From Adenophora triphylla var. japonica (lineage: Eukaryota > Streptophyta > Magnoliopsida > Asterales > Campanulaceae), in assembly GCA_022495995.1 (NCBI GenBank), contig JAFEMH010000932.1, positions 1-64,000 on the forward strand: a stretch of 64,000 bases of DNA, read 5' to 3'. Below are positions 45,856 to 56,900 of the stretch, piece by piece (positions within the stretch are counted from its first letter, which is position 1; each line of letters starts with the position of its first letter). The notes beneath the pieces are model-generated. The model was given only the letters and a program-made list of their open reading frames with translations. It did not search any database and was not told where the DNA came from. The position numbers and the translations under genes were made by a program.

Positions 45856-47376
45856 TTAAGGTAGAAATAACATGTAACCCGAACATAGATTTATCGGCAT
45901 CAAATATAAATGTAGGCACATCAGGCATAGCAAATGAGACTCGCTTCTACGACAGCCTACCAAAGCATGGCACTGACTCAACCAATCCATACCAAGGATC
46001 ACATCAAAATCACGGATTGGTAACTCGACCAAATCCACCGGCAATACATGCCCACATATAGTCACATCACATCCACGATATATCAAAGAAGATTCAAGGC
46101 TCTCTCCCATAGGAGTAGAGACCTCTAACACATAAGGCATAGATTCAGGCAAGATATGCAATGAGAATGCAAAATGAGACGCCACAAATGAATGGGAAGA
46201 CCCGGGATCTATAAGAATGCGGGCCTTAACTCCTGAGACAGGAACTATACCTCTAATGACGGCATTAGGATCGACCTCTCCTCGACCCAAAGCAAACACA
46301 CGACCTTGGACTCTATCCTTAGGTTTCCCATCCACATCTCTCTTCACACCACTACCTTGACCCCCGAATCCGGTACCCGTCGCTTGCTTATTCTGTAACT
46401 TGGGACAATTCCTCCTGAAATGGCCCGGCGATCCACACTCCAAACACTTGCCTTGTTTGCTCCAACACTTGTCCTCCGAATGCCCTATCCTCTTGCAAAA
46501 CCCACATGTTGTCCCAAGCTGACCGGAAGTCGCACGATTTGCCGGAGCCGCCACATGACCTCCTCGATTCGCTCCCGGGGTGAAAGTCCTCGGCTGCACT
46601 CTATTCTGTCCCGATCCTTGACCCTGAAATCTGTTCCTGTTTCCTCCTTCATTCTTACCACGATGCTCCTCTATGTCGTTCTCAATCCGGTACGCCATAT
46701 TCACTGCTGCTTGGAAATTGGCGAAGTTATGCGTCAACAACTGCTTCCGAAACTCAACTCTTAAACCTTTCACAAACCGGTAAACTCGCCTCTCCTCATC
46801 TGGCACCAAATGGGGACAATATCGGGCCAACTCTGTGAACTTTGCCGAATACTGCGCTATCGTCATGGTCCCTTGCTCCAGCTTCAGGAACTCGCCTTCT
46901 TTCTTGTCTCTAGTAACCATCGGCACAAAGTGATCTCGGAACTTGAGCGTGAAGTTCTCCCACGTCTGCGGTGTCAAATCTCGGTCCCAACCATCCTTTA
47001 CCACTTGCCACCAATGCTCCGCTGGTCCTTCCAATTTGAAAACGGCGCATCTCACTTTCTCCGCATCCGTACTCTCCATAGCCGCGAAAATCTTGTTCAT
47101 AGCCTCAAGCCACCTCTCAGCCTTCACCGGATCCGGATCTCCGTTGAAGCTAGGAGGAGACATCTTCACAAACTTCTCCAACCCATGTTGCCCTTGTCTG
47201 CCTAGATTCTGATTCAAATTCGATTCTGAGTTGCCATATCTTTGAAGGAACCCTCGGAACATGTCCATCATCTCGGCGTTCGGATTACCAACACCACCCA
47301 AACCCAGATTCGGATCACCTTCATTTCCCGCCATTACAACAAACTCCTGCATTAAACACTCGACGTCAGTTACCAC
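45856..47376 (-). CDS. Gag and protease, gypsy element 2
   Basis: 506 codons. Gag reads FVKMSPPSFNGDPDPVKAER, EGPAEHWWQVVKDGWD and RYCPHLVPDEERRVYRFVKG. Two zinc knuckles follow (CGFCKRIGHSEDKC and CLECGSPGHFRRNC). The protease motif is ILIDPGSSHSF, then VILGMDWLSQCHALV. The frame shifts after QCHALVGCRRSESH, so the join to RT is lost. MAGNEGD at codon 15 is the likelier real start, since the first residues lie close to the PBS. Confidence 0.95.
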   Translation of the reverse strand: MVTDVECLMQEFVVMAGNEGDPNLGLGGVGNPNAEMMDMFRGFLQRYGNSESNLNQNLGRQGQHGLEKFVKMSPPSFNGDPDPVKAERWLEAMNKIFAAMESTDAEKVRCAVFKLEGPAEHWWQVVKDGWDRDLTPQTWENFTLKFRDHFVPMVTRDKKEGEFLKLEQGTMTIAQYSAKFTELARYCPHLVPDEERRVYRFVKGLRVEFRKQLLTHNFANFQAAVNMAYRIENDIEEHRGKNEGGNRNRFQGQGSGQNRVQPRTFTPGANRGGHVAAPANRATSGQLGTTCGFCKRIGHSEDKCWSKQGKCLECGSPGHFRRNCPKLQNKQATGTGFGGQGSGVKRDVDGKPKDRVQGRVFALGRGEVDPNAVIRGIVPVSGVKARILIDPGSSHSFVASHFAFSLHILPESMPYVLEVSTPMGESLESSLIYRGCDVTICGHVLPVDLVELPIRDFDVILGMDWLSQCHALVGCRRSESHLLCLMCLHLYLMPINLCSGYMLFLP

Positions 47377-47432
47377 ACACTCTCACTCAGCTAGACTCTA
47401 CCCAAGAATTCTAACCGAGCTCGATATTAACC

Positions 47433-49714
47433 TGTGGGGACCCCGACCCGGAACCTACACGTGTCCCGAGTTGGTGCGTCCCCAAACTAACCCAAGAACA
47501 CTAAACTTTTAAAACTTTACTTTGACTTTCAAACATGAACATGAATAACATAACATTTCAAAAGAACTCCACTCTACTCCACAACGGAGGAGGAGATAAC
47601 TAACTTTGAAAATAGTCAATTTGTTTAGTTACAAAATATTTAATGTTATGACGTAGAGTTTAAGGTTTATAATTACAAACTCCAAGAATGGAATTATCAA
47701 AATACAGTTTATACGTCACCCTAAACATACCCTGACAATACCCAAAAGATTACTCCAAACTCCTCTCCGTCCTTACTTGGGCGGTCCTCCCGTCTCGGGA
47801 TCTAAAACAAGAAGGGAGAGGGGTGAGAATAAATCTCAAAGAAGCTATTATGGATGCGTGATATGCCAAATAAATGCAACATATAACAAGTCACACATAA
47901 CACATTGGGAAAGCTATAAACACATTCCATTACCTTGGTTTACCTTTTCCCGTCTGAACAGTAGTCGTACAACATTGGGTATAATAATACTCCAATTACG
48001 GTGGCCGCTTAAGCAATACTCACGTCTTATAAGACCCGTTTTCAGGGAACCATATAAGACAAGAGCAACTCTGTAAGGCTTGTGGCTCAATACAGATGCT
48101 ATACCCCAACCTCGTGGCCACAGAGGGGACGGTCACGAATATAACATAATCCGATCACATTAGGTCACACTTCCATAATTGATCGTATTCTCGTTATACC
48201 CCAACGTCAGCTGACTCACACATAATTAAGCACATAATAGATACTTGAATAAAATCCACAAAAAGGGATAACAACATATCAACATGGTAAACTATACTCA
48301 TGTCCAACCAATATCATAGTGCAATATTTATTCAATACACTATGCAATAGAAACAATGTATATGAACTCAATGTAAGGCAAGGAAGTAGCATAAATCCAT
48401 CCTACAAAGTCATTATACAATAATACATAGCCTCTTGAAAGGTCGAGGGAATCTATCAAGTTGGGATCATAATTGTTTAGTTACTAAACTAGTTTATCTA
48501 ACGTTTTCCAAGCAACATTTAAGGTACTTCCACTATTCCATTTTAATCACTTAGAACGTCATTGTGAAGCCAAAGTATTCTACTTTAATCTAGGTTAAAA
48601 GGATTTCATTATGGTTCGAGTTTGATTAGGTTTGAATAGCTATAAAGTTGAGGTGAGAAAATCTGGCCAGGGGACGACTCGTCCCCCAGGGCACGACTCG
48701 TCCCCACTTTACCCCCACCGAACACAGCGTCCCCTTTAGGTCACGACTTCCCTTCGTCCAAGGGACGACTCGTCCCTCAGCCCAGAATTCGTAAAAACAG
48801 CAGAAATCAACACAAAAATCCCAAGAAACCAAATGTACCACCAAATGCATTCTAAGTTATGAACCTAAAGGGCATTTCCAACTTGGGTAACTTTAATCTA
48901 CTCCTTTAACTCCATGAAATCAAGTCTTAAACCTAGATCCATTCAACTTCCATAACTCACAATATTTCTTCAAACCCAACAAGGTTCTAAATCAACACAT
49001 TCAACTCCCAATAGTTTTCCCAAGCAAGAAATCACCAACATAAGAACAAGAACCACAAGAAATATTCATGAACATTCATGAGAAGAGAAGTCATAACAAC
49101 TTACTTGGATATTAGAAGGAAATGTGAATCTTTCTAGTTAGATGAGTTCCCCAAGATGATCAATCTTCAAATGTGCTCCTAGACTTGGATTTTGATGAAG
49201 AATTGCCTTGACTTCAAAGCTTGGCAAGGAGGGCTTCAATGGAGGTCTCTCTCTCTCTCTAAGCTTTCCCTAGGTTGATTGTGTAGTGAATGAGAAGATG
49301 AGGGAGAAGGAGGGGAAGTGTGGGGCAAAAGTGAAGGAAGTAAGAGGAAGTATAAGGAGGAGACACTTGGCAAGGCATGAGGGAAGTAGGAGATTTTGGC
49401 CCCTCCCCCCATTAATTAATAACCAAGGCTTTCACTCATCCTACCCAAATTAATTTAAAACAAATCTTATCCCATTAATTCTTCCTACTTATTTTAATTC
49501 TCCTCACACTATTTCTCATATTTCCAATTTTATTATTTTCCAAGTTTATTTATTTAATGTCCAATAAATTCTCATAAGGTCCTACAATTACTTTTCACCC
49601 AATTTATCCTAATTTAAGAATTTAAAGATATAATTGAACACATAAAGCTAGCATGAATATTAAAAGCATATAATTAAATATTAAAAATGAGTGCCTAGGG
49701 TTGGGGTCGTCACA
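47433..49714 (-). repeat. 5' LTR of gypsy element 2
   Basis: 2282 bp, near-identical to the LTR at 40593-42880. The PBS-like stretch (47419-47432) is diverged from that of element 1. Confidence 0.95.
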
Positions 49715-50021
49715 TCTATTTTTTAGAATATAAATCAATAAAACAACAACAAAAAAATAGCGACAACTCAAAAATAAAATAAATAAATAAAAATACCACA
49801 AGCGCCTAGGGAATGCAGCAGCTTACTTGGGAGAGCTTTGACCTACTTGTGATTCTACCCGACTCGAATCAAATTAGTCGATATCCAAATTTGTGATTCT
49901 ACCTTAATCGAATCAGATTAGTCGATATCCGATAGATGTATGTATCATAGTATTCGGACAACTGGTGGTTCCGATTAAAAAAATAAATTAAAAAGGTTGA
50001 TATGGACACTACCAACTACAT

Positions 50022-50193
50022 CAGACTTTCTTAAGATAAAAAATCATGATTCTTGAACAAGCCAGCCAGCAACTATATGAACAGACTTTCTTAAGATAAA
50101 AAATCATGATTGTTGAACAAGCCAGCAACTACATGAACAGACTTTCTTAAGATAAAAAATCATGATTCTTGAACAAGCCAGCAACTACTTGAA
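50022..50193. repeat. Triplicated ~58-bp tandem repeat
   Basis: Units starting CAGACTTTCTTAAGATAAAA and ending GAACAAGCCAGCAACTA begin at 50022, 50082 and 50138. The array lies about 85 bp past the stop codon of DGAT2-B, in its likely 3' flank. Confidence 0.9.
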
Positions 50194-50276
50194 CCATCCA
50201 CACAATCTCGATTCGACAGACAGCGAGATGATTTTCTACCAAAACAAGGGCTTAATTAATGCGAGTCTACTGAAAA

Positions 50277-53200
50277 TCAAATAATTTTCAATTCGAGATC
50301 ATCGTGGCCGACTCTCGTTTTATGGCGATCAAAGAGATCCTGCAGCACTTCTATAAACCGCTTGTGTACTTCATCCACCTTCAAACCAAACAAAAAGGAA
50401 AGAAAAAAAAAGGCAGAAAGTTAACAGGAGGCAAAGCAAAATTCAGCATAAATTTACTGACAGATTTAATACAAAGTGTACACTTAACAATGGATACCTG
50501 TAGCATGGAAAACAATCAAGAAGATTTCTTTTTTCCAGTGTCAAACTGGTTAGTTTTTATACTCCCTCCTTTTTTTTTTTTTTGAAAATTTTGGGAAGGA
50601 GGGAGTATAATTAATTCAGCCAAGACCTTATACTTTGTGAAATACTTGTTCTAGACCACACTGCAGGCTACAGAAATGTTTACCTCATGTATGGTGGGGG
50701 ATGGGTTTTTCTTTAGGAGGATTGGTTTACCAACCACCACATGCACTGGTTTCCGGTGGGGTAATGGAGATCTGCAAAACAAAGTTAGAATTTAGTAAAC
50801 CCTAAACTCTCACCATTAAGGGAATTTAGTAACTTTGTTAGAAAATGGATACTCACTTTGGTCCACATATTTATTACAAGGGACATTCATTTTGGAACAG
50901 AGCATAATATTCCCGATATAGTTTAAAAATGGTTATGATCATCGGATCAGAAAAGACTCAAGTTCTAGCTGTATAGTTCAAACATACCCAAAGACGCCCC
51001 AGAAGACTACGGGTGCGTACTTGATAGCCCTAGCAAACTGCAGAAACAATTTTCCACCAGGCTTCCACCAGTTGTACACACTGGTCTGCGCCAATTTGAG
51101 AAAAAAAAAGCGAGGAAACTAGTTATTCAACATTTTCATTATAAGGAAATTAAGCGTTGTAGGTTAATGCTTTTCTGGAACCGTACCTGCCCAAAAGCAA
51201 AAACTGGAACCAGCGGAGACCCTGTCTGCATTGCCATGCGTACAAATCCTTTTCTGCTCTTTAGAAAGACAACCTACGAAAAAGAGGAAGTGTCACTTAA
51301 GAGATCAGTCAAAGAACGTGTTCCTCAAACATAAAAAGGACCAAAACTGCCAAAGAGCTATGACTCGTGCATCAGATATTCCTTTCTATACGAAAGGTCA
51401 AGGGTTCAATCCTTCCACGTCATACATTAAGTTGTAATTTACACTTATATTCATGATGCAATACGGTAAGAATAAGACCATTAAGGATTTTTATGTACTT
51501 ATGATACATTAAGTTGTAATTTACACTTATATTCATGATGCAACACGGTAAGAATAAGACCATTAAGGATTTTTATGTACTTATACGTAAATGTCCCTTA
51601 AAGTGAAATTGTAACGACCCGAGCCAGAAGACCCGGCTCGGTACGCAAGCACCACGCACTTTGGCCCACTAAACACAAATATCTTGGGTCCACGTGGCTT
51701 ACCACAGGTTCACCCAAAAGTCCTTGGACGATATTGGTCTTCATAGTTAGTTTGTGAGAACTTAAGTACCACTCCAATTTTTCATTTCTCACCGATGTGG
51801 GATATTACATAAATTTGGACATTCATTTAGGGACAAAGGGAGTAGTATATTTCGTTAAGTTTCACATCAACTTCTGAACAAGAGGGTAAACCTTGGCACA
51901 TGGGGATTTGTCCTGCTGGCTTGAGCTCATGGCTTCCAACCTGGAGGTCATGGATTCGATCCCCCCAGAAGTTAGAGGGAAGGCTTTCTCTCACTAGGAT
52001 TTATCTCTTAGGCGCTTCTATGTGTGTGTGTGTGTGTGAGTAGTGGAAAAAAAAAAAAAGAGAGGGTAAACCTTGGTCAGGTTGCTCCCCCTGTGACTTG
52101 GAGTCAACTGGTTCAAACCATGGGAATAGTCTTTTACAAGACTACTAACCAGAGCATCTACGATTTTTTTTCCTATCTCTCTGAAGAAAACTACAAAACA
52201 AAGAGAAAAAAAACCTCGGAACCATGCTCCATGTACATTGTCTCTTGCACTCCACCTGGAATTATGACGCAGCTATAACCAGATTCTAGCAGGGTTGCAA
52301 AATTCTTCCTCGTTGCAGGTGATGTCCCAAGCCACGCCCATATATGCCTTACAAATGGTGTATTGAACAGCTGAAAAAAATTAAAAAAAAATTATTACTA
52401 CTAAGGCAGTTATGGTTATCAATACGAAACTCAAAAGAGTGCCCTAAATAAAGTTCTTACAGTGTTACTTCCAAGGACTTTTATTTTTGAAAGTGGCAGG
52501 AAAGCTGTATGGTCTGTAAGTGCAATTACTCCAATTGGCCAAGCCGAATGGGGCTCAAACCCAAAAACTGCAAAGAATGATATATGGTCTAAGTTAATTC
52601 ATTTAAAATAAAAAATGTTAACCACAACAATCATCTGGTAGAAGAAGCTCTTGCATATGTAACAGAAAGAAACATTTTAAGCAAACAAAATTTTACCGTA
52701 GGCTTGATCAGGATTAAAGGCTTTTATATCTTCTACGTGTAGAGACACCGGAAAATACCCACAACAATGCTTACATATGTAACTGAAAAAATAATAGCTA
52801 AATCATCACTATAAATATACTGTATTTCCTATAAAATAACAATTGGCTCCAGAGACCAGACATCAGGACTGGAAAATCATGTTGTTGTAGAATTGGGAGC
52901 TCGTTGAAAGTTGATTGTCGATAAGAAGTTGGCTATAAGCCTTTAAGAGAATCAAGATTAAACATATTTAAGCATTTCTCAACCAATAAATAAACTCGGG
53001 CATAAATGCATTTTGGTGCCCAAAACTTTCAATATAATCACACTTAGGTCCTGAACTATAATATGTCTCACATAAAGTCAGCTAATATAATCCTACATGT
53101 CCAAGTTGACAGTCACAAATACTTTTAGTCATTCCTAAACTTGTTTCATCTCGTATGCCCAACCCCTTCCCCACATAGCACCATTGGAGGGAGATCTCCA

Positions 53201-53893
53201 CTTCCATTAGATTATATAATGTCCGTTAAGTCTAGGACCTTATTCAAGACATAATACTAGTTGTGGACTTTATGTAGGGCGTATTATCGTTTCGGCACTA
53301 GGTTGGATAATAATGGAAATTTTGGGAACCAAAATGCATTTTGGCCCATAAACTTGAATTGAATTACAAACTAGAAAAGAAAAAAAAAAGCCAAATAAGA
53401 AAGCTACGAGACCTGGCTAACTTTCTGCCCAATTTGCTATTTTGATTAATGGGAATCAGCATAAAAATCAGAAGCAATCCCAACACCCTGAAAAAACGAA
53501 CTACTGTTAGAGATATTATCCCACATTGGAAATTGACAAACCTTGTCTATGACATATAAAGATCCTGAGCCACTCCCCTTGACACCAATTGTTTTTAAGG
53601 TGGTCAGACTTTAAAAAATACACCATTCAATCTCACTTTAACAAGTACAAAATTAAACTCCAAATAGAGAAAAAAGGGTAGGAAAGAAAGACTAACAGTA
53701 AGAATTTGGCGAGAGGGAGGAAAAAGAAAGAAGCCAAGAAAACAGCTATGATAAAGTGTATTGAACCCATCCACACCATAAATGCAAAAACTGCATGAAC
53801 TAGTGATCCTTCCGTTCCCTTGAACACTGCTGCCGTTGGCTCCTGCAAATTTTCCGGTGGTTGGGGAGATAAGATTTCTTCATGGGCTGCCAT
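50277..53893 (-). CDS. DGAT2: Diacylglycerol O-acyltransferase 2, copy B (nine exons)
   Basis: Same enzyme class as copy A, and clearly its duplicate. Exons 5' to 3' on minus: 53893-53697, 53487-53413, 52782-52697, 52567-52461, 52370-52215, 51273-51187, 51085-50988, 50771-50684, 50378-50277. Exons 2-9 are equal in length to those of copy A, and exon 1 is 12 nt shorter. The joined frame is 996 nt (331 aa) with GT-AG borders. E124-P-H-S127, PGGVQE and VPVFAFGQ are kept, and the tail is LELKII. Differences from A include KHCCGYF for [20 protein letters not shown] for [13 protein letters not shown], and [11 protein letters not shown] for [11 protein letters not shown]. Introns are shorter than in A but hold small MITEs, an LTR-like piece and SINE-like pieces. 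It should be expressed unless its promoter is silenced; no expression evidence can be read here. Confidence 0.95.
50562..50605. mobile_element. Remnant Stowaway MITE (44 bp) in DGAT2-B intron 8
   Basis: Just the two termini remain: CTCCCTCC plus T-run, and GGGAAGGAGGGAG, flanked by TA. Confidence 0.65.
51424..51587. repeat. Tandem duplication, 82-bp unit, DGAT2-B intron 5
   Basis: ACATTAAGTTGTAATTTACA .. TTTTTATGTACTTAT occurs twice, with one substitution noticed. A B-box-like GGGTTCAATCC precedes it near 51403, so it may be a SINE tail. Confidence 0.85.
51610..51809. mobile_element. Small solo-LTR-like element (TRIM-type) in DGAT2-B intron 5
   Basis: 200 bp with ends TGTAACGACCCGAGCC and CCGATGTGGGATATTACA. 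The flanking pentamers GAAAT and TAAAT match at four of five positions. No coding sequence. Confidence 0.55.
51890..52160 (+). mobile_element. SINE-like sequences in DGAT2-B intron 5
   Basis: GGAGGTCATGGATTCGATCC (51943-51962) resembles a tRNA-type B box; the unit ends in a (TG)n tract near 52021-52038. A second unit (52066-52150) has CTGGTTCAAACC and AGTCTTTTACAAGACTAC and matches DGAT2-A intron 5 at 13955-14060. Confidence 0.5.
53004..53352. mobile_element. MITE-like inverted repeat in DGAT2-B intron 2
   Basis: AAATGCATTTTGGTGCCCAA at the left is answered by GGGAACCAAAATGCATTTTG at the right, with AT-rich DNA between. The target duplication is unclear. Confidence 0.6.
53507..53600. repeat. 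LTR-like fragment in DGAT2-B intron 1
   Basis: TGTTAGAGATATTATCCCAC followed by ATTGGAAATTG and CCTTGACACCAATTG resembles small solo LTRs common in plant introns. Boundaries are not fixed. Confidence 0.35.
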
Positions 53894-54642
53894 GATTAGA
53901 TTAAAGAAACAATATTCCGTGGCTGAAATTGTGGATTGTGAAATGGGTTTTGGTGGGTTTTATAGAGGGGCGGGAACACCGACATGACATATCGCCGGCC
54001 CGATGGAAATAACTGCACTGAATTTGCCATGTGGTAGTCAATATAAATAATAACTCAAAGATGGTCCCATGTTGGTAAAGAATGCTTGAATCACCATGGA
54101 AACGTTTCATTGATAAGAGAGAGTTTACAGAGATGTAACTGTCTATTTATAACTAGGCCCCTCTAATTAACTACCATTTGCAACTGGCATAAATACAACT
54201 AGGCCCTCTTAACTAACTAACATTTGCAACTGGCATAAATACACAATATTCCCTTCGTCCCAAAATGAATGTCCATTTATATTTAAAAAAAAAAAAACTG
54301 TCCCAAAGTAATTATCTAATTCTCCCAAAGTAATTATCTAATTCTGAAAGGAAAAAAAAACACCTTGTCCCTAAATGTTTCTTACCCAAAAAAAATCTCC
54401 CTTCTTTACATAATTGCAAAACTAAAAGTTTGGAAAGTGAATAGCAAAAACAATTATGCATTTTGCTACTAAAATATATAAAAAGAAAACATTTTCCGAA
54501 GACCACTCAAATGAAAAATGAACATTTATTTTGGGACTAACGATCTTGTTTATTTACAGATTACCACCCTTGTGTATTATCTACTATTTATCTTGGTACA
54601 ACTAGCTCCGTTTGGTTGTAGACTGTGATGTCTTTGAATGTA
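53894..54642. promoter_or_regulatory. DGAT2-B 5' flank
   Basis: Upstream DNA has no clear TATA box that I can defend. AACTAGGCCC(T)CT..AACTAACATTTGCAACTGGC occurs twice (about 54150-54190 and 54197-54237). A possible decayed MITE lies between CCTTCGTCCCAAAATGAATG near 54253 and TTATTTTGGGACTAACG near 54540. Confidence 0.35.
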
Positions 54643-54898
54643 CTCCATCCGCCCCGGCCCCGAAATGATATTCCTACTTTTTTGTCGTTAACACGAAGGT
54701 ACTTTGAGTAATAATTTGAGGTGGATTTAACTATACGAATGAACATCTAATTATTGTTATTGATAATATTTATAATGGTTTATCAATAACAAGTTTTAAA
54801 TTTCCATTAGGATAATTAAATTAACCTAAAATTTTTGCTCAAAGTACCTTCGTGTTAACGACAAAAAAAGTGGGAAGATCATTTCGGGACGGAGGGAG
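54643..54898. mobile_element. Stowaway-type MITE with long inner hairpin
   Basis: The ends are CTCCATCCGCCCCGGCCCCG and (reverse complement) CTCCCTCCGTCCCGAAATGA, TA-flanked. An inner pair (TTTTGTCGTTAACACGAAGG against CCTTCGTGTTAACGACAAAA) extends the stem. Confidence 0.85.
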
Positions 54899-54902
54899 TA
54901 TT

Positions 54903-55072
54903 TCAAGAGTTGAATGGACATATAACCCTTAACTTGTGTAAGAAATACCTATGAAGATTATAACCAAGTGATTTAGTAAAGATATCTTCAAATTGACCGG
55001 AAGATAGAAGAGAGGCAGAGTAATGAGGCCACCTTAACCTTTTACCCGAGCAAAGTGATAATCCAACTCAAT
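54903..55072 (-). pseudogene. Copia RNase H C-terminal scrap
   Basis: The minus strand reads HIELDYHFARVKG in one frame, then SGQFEDIFTKSLGYNLHRYF ending at a stop in another. This matches the end of Ty1/copia polyproteins (..DIFTKALG..). It is a different lineage from the large copia element next to it, whose tail reads [10 protein letters not shown]. Confidence 0.7.
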
Positions 55073-55279
55073 GTGCGGTAAGAAGCTATACTAATAGCTG
55101 CAGGGGATGTTTTTTAACAAGGATATAAGCATAACATTACACGGTGGAGTAAAAATTTGCCACAAATGGGCGCAAATTATTATGTAGTGAAATTTTTTCT
55201 TGTAGAAACAGCGCAAAATTGATTTAAAAAATTGTTACTTCAACAGTAAAACGCCCCTGAGAAGAGTCAACTTGTAAGC

Positions 55280-56391
55280 TTACACAAGGGTGTACAATTA
55301 CAGAAAATTAATACAATATAAATTGATTAAAAACAGAAAATACAAAAGGAGAAGTTCTTGAATTTGCTGCACGAGCCCAATGAAATCACTGTCTCCTTAA
55401 GACATATTCGATCCCTCACCGAGTGTGCTTGAGTTATTCTTGGATCGCTTGTCTCCCAGGATAGAACGTGCGGACCGGGGGCACTTTGCACCTAAGTTCT
55501 CAGCGAGTTGAATTGCGCTTGAACAATATCACCTCTTCTTCTATATGCAAGCTAAGAGGCCAAGGAAGAATGATTGACAATATGCAACCAAAGAAAGATG
55601 GAGGAAGATTGCTGGAGAAAAGTGTTTTCTTTTCTTGGGTGTTTGTATCAAACTTTTCCAAAAGTTATTTACAAACTGTTTAACATTCCATTATAAAGCT
55701 TTTGAAATCAACCAAGAATATTTGGATTTATTATGAGATTAATAACAATTAATCCGAAAATAAACTCCATTAAACTGAAATTATTAACTCATTTTCAGTT
55801 TTTATATTCATTTCAAAAGCTGTTACAATCTGGAATTAAAACAGTCATAACTGCTCAGGATCTGCTCGGCCGAGTCTTATAGCCTGCTCGGCCGAGCAAG
55901 GCTCTGCTCGGCCGAGCAAGGCATATGCCTCGGCCGAGCATGGCTTTTTCAGAAACTTTGTTTTCTGCCATGCTGTGCTCGACCGAGTCAACCACTCTGC
56001 TCGGCCGAGCACCTCAGAAAACTTCAAGACCAATTTTGATTTACAAAATCAACATTTATTTAGCCAAATCCTTGGAGCATTTATATTTAATTCATCCAAA
56101 AACCATTTTGAATAATTAAATATTTTATTTCACAACCACAAACCCAATTAAGTAATTTGACAAAATTACCCTTTAGAAATTAAACCATTAATTTCCTTCA
56201 AACACACTATTTTTCAAAATCAACATTTATTTGGCCAAATCCTTGGAGCATTTATATTTAATTCATCCAAAAACCATTTTGAATAATTAAATATTTTATT
56301 TCACAACCACAAACCCAATTAAGTAATTTGACAAAATTACCCTTTAGAAATTAAACCATTAATTTCCTTCAAACACACTATTTTTTCAACA
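55280..56391 (-). repeat. 3' LTR of the copia element, with two extra tandem duplications
   Basis: 1112 bp, against 921 bp for the 5' LTR. The excess is a 171-bp tandem duplication (56044-56214 and 56215-56385) plus an extra 20-bp unit containing GCTCGGCCGAGC near 55890-55920. Together these account for the whole difference. Confidence 0.9.
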
Positions 56392-56403
56392 ATCCCCCAC
56401 ATG
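56392..56403 (-). promoter_or_regulatory. Polypurine tract of the copia element
   Basis: Element-strand CATGTGGGGGAT ends at the first base of the 3' LTR (TGTTGAAAAA). Confidence 0.75.
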
Positions 56404-56900
56404 AAGAAAATTCATGAGGATAGGTGATAAAGTCCGGCAGTCGAAAACCTGCATAGGATAGGTAGGGGTTTGCCCTTTGAACCTTCCCTTGTAAAAGCAT
56501 ATTTACTCTACTCGCTAATCAGTAGACGCGATGTCCTTGAACTGCTAGCTTTTTGTGTAGCCGATCATATACTTTACACAGGTATCTCCCTAACACAATT
56601 CAGCTCTCATAGCTGTGTCCATTCATGGCCCTGGATCACAATGCCTGGTTCTGTGAGAAGGTCTAAGAATTGAGCCTCACACAATTCTCCTCGAAGCGGC
56701 CTCTACTTCTTTCTCACATAGGTGATTCTTTTAAGTAACCATACTTCTCATAAGAATCATTAAAAGCCATAAGTTTAACCTCATTCATCTCGGGATGTCA
56801 CTTTAAGGAATGAGTATAGGGTTGACCCCCACAGTGACGTAACAAGTCTATTAACAGTTAGGTTGTCCCTTTGAACCTAGATCTTGGGATCTCCAGTCAA

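Larger units (their letters stand above)
40593..49714 (-). mobile_element. Full-length Ty3/gypsy LTR retrotransposon 2 (same family as element 1)
   Basis: LTRs of about 2.28 kb (on the element strand TGTGACGACCCC..GGTCCCCACA) enclose a minus-strand gag-pol. The 5-bp target duplication TCTAT is perfect (40588-40592 and 49715-49719). Coding sequence is better kept than in element 1: gag-PR is open for 506 codons and IN plus tail for 364. It lies tail to tail with element 1, 4.7 kb apart. RT has one or two frame breaks, so autonomy is unlikely. Confidence 0.95.

Noticed and set aside
43874..47212. Plus-strand ORFs of 75-187 codons within gypsy element 2
   Set aside because: Shadow frames antisense to the gag-pol text.
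51934..51965. Possible tRNA gene from the GGATTCGATCC B-box
   Set aside because: No A box at proper spacing and no cloverleaf can be drawn; a SINE-like relic fits better.
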